A stretch of 7,938 bases of DNA from assembly GCA_900752845.1 (NCBI GenBank), contig CAADWU010000108.1, positions 1 through 7,938 on the forward strand. Direction: 5' to 3'. This stretch comes from Candidatus Gastranaerophilales bacterium (GTDB lineage: Bacteria; Cyanobacteriota; Vampirovibrionia; Gastranaerophilales; Gastranaerophilaceae). The position numbers and the translations under genes are program-made. This document shows, piece by piece, positions 1-5,308 of the stretch. The notes under the pieces are model-generated. The model was not told the DNA's origin, ran no database searches, and saw only the letters and a program-made list of their open reading frames with translations. The stretch's first letter is position 1. Each line of letters starts with the position of its first letter.

Positions 1-1142
1 CCCATCCAATACATAACCATAGGTGCTGAATTGGTATCCGGGAATTTATTCAAATGATCTCTGCCGATTTTTTTAGCATTTTCATAATCATGTGATTTAA
101 TTTTTGCAAAGAAAATATTTGCAAGAGCATCAGCAGAAAATCTTCCGTCAGGATATTTTAAATATAAATGGCTGTAACACATAGCCTTATCTTTTTGTGC
201 CACGTTCTGACATTTCAAACTAAGCAGATAATCTCTGCCTTTTCCTGATGCAATGCTTAAAAGTCTGTCAACAGCTTGTGTTTTAGAAGATGCCAATTTT
301 ATATAAATATCAATAGCATCAATAATATCATTTTCATCAGCATACTGAGCATATTTTTGCAGTCCGTTTTCTGTTAAAAATTTTGCACGTGTTTGATTAT
401 CCAGAGCATAAGCATTTTTCACATCAAGAGCCCAAGCTTCGTTAACATTTGCTTTATGCAAAAGTTCACGTGCTTTGGTATATTCACCAAATAAATAACA
501 GGTCTTAGCAAGCAGAATATAGTCATCGCTTGTAATATTATCATTCAGAGCAAGCCATATTTTAACAGCATTAAGGGCATGTTTTCCTGACGGTGCTTTT
601 TTCAGATAATGCCTGAAACAGTTTTCAGCATCAGTAACAACAGAAGTCGGAATAATTTTATCATCCTTATACTTGTCAATCATAATTACCCCGAGATAAT
701 ATTCGGATGCTATAGCATAATCAGTATCAGGAGCATTATGAATAATACTTTCAAAATATTTTTTAGCCAACTGGGGTCTATCAGTCAAAAGTTTTTGTCC
801 GGCAAGATATCTTGAACGGACGCTTAATTTATGTTTGGGATAATTGTTAAATAATAGTTGGTATTGTTTTAATTCCGACTTATCATCATTAAGCATTTTT
901 GCACATTCAGCCTGATGATATATTGCTATCGGTTTTAAATTTGAGAATAATGTAATGCGTGAAAACAAATAATACGCATTTTGATAGTTACCATTTTTGT
1001 AATCCGTCAGAGCTTCGGAATAAATTTTATCGGTCTTAGCAGGGGGCTGATAAATTTTTCCAAAATATAATCCGACAGAAAAGAGTACTATTAAAGCTGT
1101 TGAGCCAGCTATTACTTTATTTCTTAAATCCCACTCAAACAT
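1..1142 (-). CDS. Membrane-anchored helical-repeat (TPR-like) protein, probably the N-terminal part of an Slt-type lytic transglycosylase; partial
   Basis: Seen: an open frame of 380 codons from ATG at 1142 to the window edge, with no stop. After MFEWDLRNK comes one hydrophobic segment (about residues 9-25) with no lipobox Cys, so a signal anchor with the rest outside the membrane is likely. The remainder is helical, with TPR-like units such as YSEALTDYKNGNYQNAYYLF near residue 43. Near the edge, YPDGRFSADALANIFFAK and FPDTNSAPMVMYWMG match the 'YP-S-AP-ALYWLG' pattern found in the superhelical region of Slt70-family murein transglycosylases. Inference: a peptidoglycan-cleaving enzyme whose catalytic domain (ES motif) lies off the left edge; an anchored TPR scaffold is the alternative. 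Start: an in-frame stop at 1172-1170 limits the 5' end. GTG at 1148 is the only other good candidate, and neither has a Shine-Dalgarno sequence. The gene is divergent from the ThiE-like gene. Confidence 0.72.
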   Translation of the reverse strand, partial: MFEWDLRNKVIAGSTALIVLFSVGLYFGKIYQPPAKTDKIYSEALTDYKNGNYQNAYYLFSRITLFSNLKPIAIYHQAECAKMLNDDKSELKQYQLLFNNYPKHKLSVRSRYLAGQKLLTDRPQLAKKYFESIIHNAPDTDYAIASEYYLGVIMIDKYKDDKIIPTSVVTDAENCFRHYLKKAPSGKHALNAVKIWLALNDNITSDDYILLAKTCYLFGEYTKARELLHKANVNEAWALDVKNAYALDNQTRAKFLTENGLQKYAQYADENDIIDAIDIYIKLASSKTQAVDRLLSIASGKGRDYLLSLKCQNVAQKDKAMCYSHLYLKYPDGRFSADALANIFFAKIKSHDYENAKKIGRDHLNKFPDTNSAPMVMYWM

Positions 1143-1151
1143 TACCACACC

Positions 1152-1180
1152 ATCATAACAAAAATATATTCATTATTCAA
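1152..1180 (-). promoter_or_regulatory. Sigma70-type promoter for the leftward helical-repeat gene
   Basis: On the minus strand, TTGAAT (1180-1175) and TATGAT (1157-1152) are separated by exactly 17 bases. They match the TTGACA/TATAAT consensus at 4 of 6 and 5 of 6 positions. Only 9 bases lie between the -10 box and the ATG at 1142, so transcription should begin at or within about 4 bases of the start codon. That agrees with the missing ribosome binding site. AT-rich spacers yield chance matches, so this is a prediction. Confidence 0.5.
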
Positions 1181-1197
1181 GAAATTTATAATATAAT
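1169..1197 (+). promoter_or_regulatory. Candidate promoter for the ThiE-like gene and manC
   Basis: A perfect TATAAT lies at 1192-1197, and a second overlapping TATAAT at 1187-1192. The hexamer 17 bases upstream of the first is TTCATT (1169-1174), a weak 3 of 6 match to TTGACA. The ATG at 1208 is 10 bases after the -10 box, so the leader would be only a few bases. This promoter overlaps the leftward one, so the two may compete for polymerase. Confidence 0.42.
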
Positions 1198-1207
1198 AAT
1201 TTATGGT

Positions 1208-1735
1208 ATGGGAAATTTCAAAGAAAAATATAAGAATATAATATTTAAAAACAAAAAATTCTGCATAATTATTGACAATTACGGCACAAAAAATGATGAT
1301 GATTTTTTGGACAGTATAGCTGATATTTTGAGCCAAAACGAATGCATAATAAGTTTTGTAAAGAATAACATCACTGATAAAAAATATATAGACTTAAGCC
1401 GAAAAATTAAAATCTTATGCAGTGAATTTAATTCGTTATTTATAATAAATTCAAGAGCCGACATTGCTTTCATCACAGAAAGCAGCGGGATTTTACTTAA
1501 CCGGGATGATATTTCCATTAATGATACTAAAGAAATTTTAGGAGAAAATAGTTTTACGGGAATATTAACGGATAAATTAACAGGTGATGATATTGCCAAT
1601 GAAAATATAGATTTTATACTATGCGAAAATGTAAATGAAAATGAAATCTTGAATACCGATAAACCTGTGTTTATCAAAACTCAACATGATGTTTACAATA
1701 AAGGAAATTTCAAAACTTTTATGATAAAATCATAA
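1208..1735 (+). CDS. Divergent thiamine-phosphate synthase (ThiE/TenI)-like protein, probably catalytically inactive
   Basis: Seen: 175 residues from ATG at 1208. The order of motifs follows ThiE: a first strand KKFCIIIDN (residues 16-24), then ECIISFVKNN (45-54) where ThiE has its Q-R-K substrate motif, then LCSEFNSLFIINSRADIAF (70-88) matching 'lc-yga-fIINDRvDiA', then SSGILLNRDDISINDTKEILG (from 92) matching 'DGVHLGQeDl--a---lg'. Known: ThiE joins HMP-pyrophosphate and thiazole phosphate in a TIM barrel. Here the Q/R/K motif reads S/V/N, the INDR Asp is Ser, and the IGVS motif reads TGIL; only the DD of GQxD persists. The C-terminal third is short (175 residues against about 210) and lacks the glycine-rich phosphate loop. 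Inference: a fold relative without synthase activity. A TTG start at 1100 would extend the frame, but that extension overlaps the divergent gene and adds no conserved sequence. It is followed closely by manC, probably in one transcript. Confidence 0.62.
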   Translation: MGNFKEKYKNIIFKNKKFCIIIDNYGTKNDDDFLDSIADILSQNECIISFVKNNITDKKYIDLSRKIKILCSEFNSLFIINSRADIAFITESSGILLNRDDISINDTKEILGENSFTGILTDKLTGDDIANENIDFILCENVNENEILNTDKPVFIKTQHDVYNKGNFKTFMIKS

Positions 1736-1742
1736 AAAAAAC

Positions 1743-1748
1743 AGGAGG
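1743..1748 (+). promoter_or_regulatory. Consensus Shine-Dalgarno site of manC
   Basis: AGGAGG lies 4 bases before the ATG at 1753, in the 17-base gap after the ThiE-like stop codon. It fixes the manC start. It is the only perfect ribosome binding site in the window, so manC may be translated much more strongly than its neighbour. Confidence 0.85.
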
Positions 1749-1752
1749 ATTA

Positions 1753-3135
1753 ATGTACGGAATTATATTAGCAGGAGGTTCAGGCAGCAGATTGTGGCCT
1801 CTTTCAAGAGAGTTATATCCTAAGCAGTTACTGAATTTAAATTCTGATAAAAGTCTTTTACAGCTGACTTATGAAAGGCTGAAAAATTGTACATCCGAAA
1901 TTATCAGCGTAACTAATACCAAACATTCTTCAAATATAAGAATGCAGCTTTCAGAAATCTCAAACTCTCCGGTTGTTTTATCAGAACCTGTTGCAAAAAA
2001 CACAGCTCCTGCAATAGTTTTAGCTGCAAAGTACATTATGCAGAAAACTAATTCCGATCCGGTAATTATTGCTGTTCCCTCAGACCATTTGATTGAGGAC
2101 AAAGAGAAATTTATCTCTACGGTAAAAAAAGGTGAAAAACTTGCCGAAAAGGGTTACATCGTAACATTCGGCATTGAACCTTCATACCCTGAAACAGGAT
2201 ACGGCTATATTAATACATCCGAAAAAATTGAAGACGGCTATAAAGTAAAAGCTTTTGTTGAAAAACCGGATATCGAAACAGCAAAAGAGTATTTGAAGGC
2301 TAAAACATATTTTTGGAACAGCGGAATTTTCATGTTTAAAGCATCAACATTGTTTGAAGAAACATTTAAGCATGCCCCTGATATAGCTAAAGTTTCAGAG
2401 GAAATTAATTTTTCTGAAACTGATGAAATTCCTTTTATCAATTTTGATAAAATGCCTAGCATTTCTATTGATTATGCAATCATGGAAAAGTCAGACAAAA
2501 TCGCACTCGTAAAACTTGAAAGCGATTGGAATGATTTAGGTTCATGGCAGTCAATCTATGATGTGAGCAAAAAAGATGAAAACGGAAATGTTTTTATAGG
2601 TCATGTTCTCGACAAATCTTCAAAAAATTCTTTCGTATATTCATCATCAAAACTTGTTGCAACAATAGGTCTTGAAGATACGGTAATTGTTGAAACTGAA
2701 GATGCAATTCTTGCATGCAAAAAAGACCGTACTCAGGATGTGAAACAAGTTTATGAAACATTAAAACAACAAAATGATAACACACATCTTGTTCATAAAA
2801 CCGTTTACCGTCCATGGGGATTTTATACGGTAATCGCTCAGGGCGAAGGTTTTTTAACAAAAATTATTCATGTAAATCCCGGACAAAAATTATCTGTACA
2901 ATCACACAATTTCAGAAGCGAACACTGGGTTGTACTTTCAGGAACCGCAAAAGTTGTTCTTGAAGGGAAAGAACTTATTCTTTCACCGGGACACAGTGTT
3001 GATATTCCGCTCAAAGCTATACATTCGCTTCAAAATCCTTACGAAAAAGATATAGAAATTATTGAAGTTCAAAAAGGAGATCCTTTGATTGAGGAAGATA
3101 TAATTCGTTATGAAGACATGTATGGACGTGCTTAA
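1753..3135 (+). CDS. manC: Bifunctional mannose-1-phosphate guanylyltransferase / mannose-6-phosphate isomerase (type II)
   Basis: Known role: the isomerase half converts fructose-6-P to mannose-6-P, and the transferase half makes GDP-mannose from mannose-1-P and GTP in the cytoplasm, for surface glycans. Seen: 460 residues, normal for the family. The N-terminal nucleotidyltransferase carries GGSGSRLWPLSRELYPKQ (8-25), SEPVAKNTAPA (77-87), VPSDH (108-112), FVEKP (168-172), FWNSGIF (187-193) and WNDLGSW (259-265). The C-terminal cupin starts at RPWGFY (353-358) and ends with the typical IRYEDMYGR tail. Oddity: the cupin metal motif, usually HHHRAEHW or HNHRSEHW, reads HNFRSEHW (385-392), so the second His of HxH is Phe387; E390 and H391 are kept. 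The ATG at 1753 has a consensus ribosome binding site. The last 77 bases overlap the convergent metallopeptidase-like gene. No phosphomannomutase or glycosyltransferase is adjacent. Confidence 0.96.
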   Translation: MYGIILAGGSGSRLWPLSRELYPKQLLNLNSDKSLLQLTYERLKNCTSEIISVTNTKHSSNIRMQLSEISNSPVVLSEPVAKNTAPAIVLAAKYIMQKTNSDPVIIAVPSDHLIEDKEKFISTVKKGEKLAEKGYIVTFGIEPSYPETGYGYINTSEKIEDGYKVKAFVEKPDIETAKEYLKAKTYFWNSGIFMFKASTLFEETFKHAPDIAKVSEEINFSETDEIPFINFDKMPSISIDYAIMEKSDKIALVKLESDWNDLGSWQSIYDVSKKDENGNVFIGHVLDKSSKNSFVYSSSKLVATIGLEDTVIVETEDAILACKKDRTQDVKQVYETLKQQNDNTHLVHKTVYRPWGFYTVIAQGEGFLTKIIHVNPGQKLSVQSHNFRSEHWVVLSGTAKVVLEGKELILSPGHSVDIPLKAIHSLQNPYEKDIEIIEVQKGDPLIEEDIIRYEDMYGRA

Positions 3136-3907
3136 GCTCCATATAAAAACCTTCATTCAATTGCTCATAATACCTTTTTACAACATTTGGGGCTATTGCT
3201 TCGACCCATTCTTTGTCAATATAAAGACCTTCCACAAGTCTTGCAAAAAGTTCTGTCGGTCTTTCGTAATATTTTTTATATTTATTTATTCTGGCAGAAA
3301 TACGTGACTGTTTTTTCTGGTATGATTTTAACCTTATATATGCAGCAAAGGCTTTCGGCATATCAGTAAAATCTTTTTCTATATTATCGATTGTATAAAG
3401 TTTAGCGGTCTTTTTGAAAAATCCGCCTTCAATCAGTTTTACTCTGTCATATTTTAAAAGATATCTTGCCTTTGATTTTTTAATATATTTATCAAATTCT
3501 TTAAACTTTTTTGAGCGCATGAATTTCGGGTAATCTTCTTTAACAATTTTTTCATACTCTTTAATTTTGTTTTTCACTCTGTCTTTGTGTTCGTAAAGTC
3601 TTACACACAACGAATTTTCATCAACAAAGTTTGTAACTTTTATTAACTCGGTTAAAAATTTGTCGCCATCGGTTCCGAACAAAGCATTCAAAGTTCCGCC
3701 CGTTTTGTTCATGTCAGGTTCAATTTTGGAATGAATAAAATGAGCAAACTCATGCAAAAGCGTTGGAACAATTCTGTGTTCTGGAGTATTTTTTGAAATG
3801 TCTATACGGTTTTTCAAGAAAAACCCCTGATGTCCACGGGCTTTTGTAGTAGTGTGTATGGTTAAACCTAAAGATTTAAAGTATTTAATAAGTTCCTTTT
3901 TATCCAT
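3059..3907 (-). CDS. Small zinc metallopeptidase-like protein (HEFAH gluzincin type)
   Basis: Seen: 282 residues with no signal peptide or membrane segment, so probably cytoplasmic. TLLHEFAHFIH (49-59) contains HExxH (H52, E53, H56), the zinc and catalytic motif of zincins. Far downstream, YYERPTELFARLVEGLY (213-229) supplies a likely third ligand, E219. The 'PxELFAR' signature resembles the domain seen in polyvalent mobile-element proteins (large polyvalent protein-associated domain 1) and related uncharacterised peptidases. Between the two lies a Lys-rich helical insert (about 105-210). Substrate unknown. The start ATG lies 15 bases after the oxidase stop with no clear ribosome binding site, which suggests co-transcription and perhaps translational reinitiation. 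The last 25 or so residues (258-282) are encoded antisense to the manC tail and show no conserved motif. ImmA/IrrE (M78) is less likely, because no helix-turn-helix partner is present and the ELFAR motif does not fit that family. Confidence 0.75.
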   Translation of the reverse strand: MDKKELIKYFKSLGLTIHTTTKARGHQGFFLKNRIDISKNTPEHRIVPTLLHEFAHFIHSKIEPDMNKTGGTLNALFGTDGDKFLTELIKVTNFVDENSLCVRLYEHKDRVKNKIKEYEKIVKEDYPKFMRSKKFKEFDKYIKKSKARYLLKYDRVKLIEGGFFKKTAKLYTIDNIEKDFTDMPKAFAAYIRLKSYQKKQSRISARINKYKKYYERPTELFARLVEGLYIDKEWVEAIAPNVVKRYYEQLNEGFYMELKHVHTCLHNELYLPQSKDLLFELQ

Positions 3908-3922
3908 GTTATTACTTAATTC

Positions 3923-5308
3923 TTAAAATATCTTATAAGGGTTCAAAATATTGTTGGGATCTAATGTTTTCTTAATTTGACGCATGTAATTTAGAGCTAC
4001 AGAATTTATTACTTTATGAATATAATTACGCTTTTCAGAACCGATACCATGCTCACCTGATAATATGCCGCCAAGTTTTGCAGTTAAATCATATATCTCG
4101 CCTTTTGCAAGCTTATATCGTTTATATTCATCCTCATCATTATAATCAACAGGTATTTGCGGATGCACGCTTCCGTCACCGACGTGCCCTACCATACAAA
4201 CAGTAAGATTATATTTTTCACAGATTTCTCTTATGCCTAATACCAAATCAGAAAGATTTTCTCTCGGAACAATAACATCATCAGTCGTCACATTCGGTTT
4301 TAACTTTGCACAAGCCCCCATTGATGAACGACGTGCTGTCCATATTCTGTTATATTCTTCATCATTATGAGATACCTGAATTGCACAGGCATTCTGAAGT
4401 TTCAAAATCTCTACAATAACGCTTTCCTGATACTTCATAGAAGTTTCAAACCCGTCAATTTCGACAATCAACGCTGCTTCTTTATTTGTCAAAAGATTTG
4501 CGGGATAAAATTTTTCAACGGTTTGAATTGCATTTTTATCCATAAAATCAATGGTAGCAGGATAAATTCTTTGCTCGATTATTGAATTTACGGCGTGAAC
4601 AGCATCTTTTACCGTATCAAAATATGCCATTAAAACCTTTTTACTTTGCGGCTTCGGTATTAATTTCAAAGTTGCTTCAACAACAATCCCTAAAGTACCT
4701 TCAGAACCGACAAATAGCGTATTTAGATTATAACCCGTTGCATTTTTAATTGTTTTTGAACCTGTTCTCAAAATCTCGCCGTTTGCCATAACTACAAGCA
4801 AATCTATCACGTAATCCTTTGTTGTTCCGTATTTAAAAGATTTTGCACCGCCTGATGACTGCGCAATACTTCCGCCTACTGTAGACACTGCAAGATTTGA
4901 AGGGTCGGGAGGGTAAAATAACCCGAGTTTATCAACCTCTTTTTGCAAATCTCCCAGTACAACACCCGGCTCAACTACAGCAGTCATATTCTCTCTGTTA
5001 ATTTCAATAATTTTATTCATTTTGGAAAAGTTTAAAATAATTCCGCCATGTTCAACCGTACAAGCTCCTACAACATTAGTTCCCGCTCCCCTGCAAATTA
5101 CAGGAACTTTGTATTTATTTGTGAGTTTTACTACTTTTTGCACCTGCTCTTTGTTTTCTACAAATACAACAGCATCAGGCAGATTTTTAATTCGTCTTAT
5201 ATTAGTCGCATCCTGTGCGTAAGCATATCGTTCCTCCAAATCAGTCAGGACATTTTCAGAGGATAAGTTTTTTTTCAAATCAGAGATTAAATTATTCTTC
5301 ATCAACAT
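3923..5308 (-). CDS. glcD: FAD-linked oxidase of the GlcD / D-lactate dehydrogenase family
   Basis: Known role: FAD flavoproteins that oxidise a D-2-hydroxyacid (glycolate, D-lactate or similar) to the 2-oxoacid and pass electrons to quinone, a cytochrome or an Fe-S partner. Seen: 461 residues, the usual GlcD length. The FAD-binding PCMH domain has LPDAVVFVENKEQV (43-56), ICRGAGTNVVGACT (71-84), PPDPSNLAVSTVGGSIAQSS (133-152), KNATGYNL (188-195) and GSEGTLGIVVEATLKLIP (201-218). The C-terminal FAD-oxidase domain has TTDDVIVPRENL (341-352), GHVGDGSVHPQIPVD (374-388) and SGEHGIGSEKR (417-427). Every major motif is intact, so activity is likely; the substrate cannot be told. ATG at 5308 overlaps the upstream coiled-coil stop by 17 bases; Met3 (5302) is an alternative start with an 11-base overlap. 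Neither has a strong ribosome binding site, consistent with translational coupling. No GlcE or GlcF partner is visible, so the symbol denotes the family rather than proven glycolate oxidation. Confidence 0.9.
   Translation of the reverse strand: MLMKNNLISDLKKNLSSENVLTDLEERYAYAQDATNIRRIKNLPDAVVFVENKEQVQKVVKLTNKYKVPVICRGAGTNVVGACTVEHGGIILNFSKMNKIIEINRENMTAVVEPGVVLGDLQKEVDKLGLFYPPDPSNLAVSTVGGSIAQSSGGAKSFKYGTTKDYVIDLLVVMANGEILRTGSKTIKNATGYNLNTLFVGSEGTLGIVVEATLKLIPKPQSKKVLMAYFDTVKDAVHAVNSIIEQRIYPATIDFMDKNAIQTVEKFYPANLLTNKEAALIVEIDGFETSMKYQESVIVEILKLQNACAIQVSHNDEEYNRIWTARRSSMGACAKLKPNVTTDDVIVPRENLSDLVLGIREICEKYNLTVCMVGHVGDGSVHPQIPVDYNDEDEYKRYKLAKGEIYDLTAKLGGILSGEHGIGSEKRNYIHKVINSVALNYMRQIKKTLDPNNILNPYKIF

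Noticed and set aside
609..815. Short plus-strand open frame opposite the helical-repeat gene
   Set aside because: It lies wholly within a well-supported minus-strand gene and has no family match.
1100..1207. TTG-initiated 36-residue N-terminal extension of the ThiE-like protein
   Set aside because: It overlaps the coding start of the divergent gene and its promoter, has no ribosome binding site and adds nothing that matches the family; ATG at 1208 is preferred.
1279..1677. Minus-strand open frame of 132 codons opposite the ThiE-like gene
   Set aside because: It is a shadow of the sense gene; its composition is what antisense AT-rich coding sequence gives, with no recognisable domain.
3121..3143. 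Inverted repeat TATGGA...TCCATA around the manC stop as a bidirectional terminator
   Set aside because: The stem has only 6 pairs, mostly A-T, with an 11-base loop and no proper U-tract on either strand; it is too weak to call.
3059..3907. Metallopeptidase-like gene as an ImmA-type regulator of a mobile element
   Set aside because: No helix-turn-helix repressor, integrase or attachment repeat is nearby, and the ELFAR motif and long Lys-rich insert do not fit ImmA.
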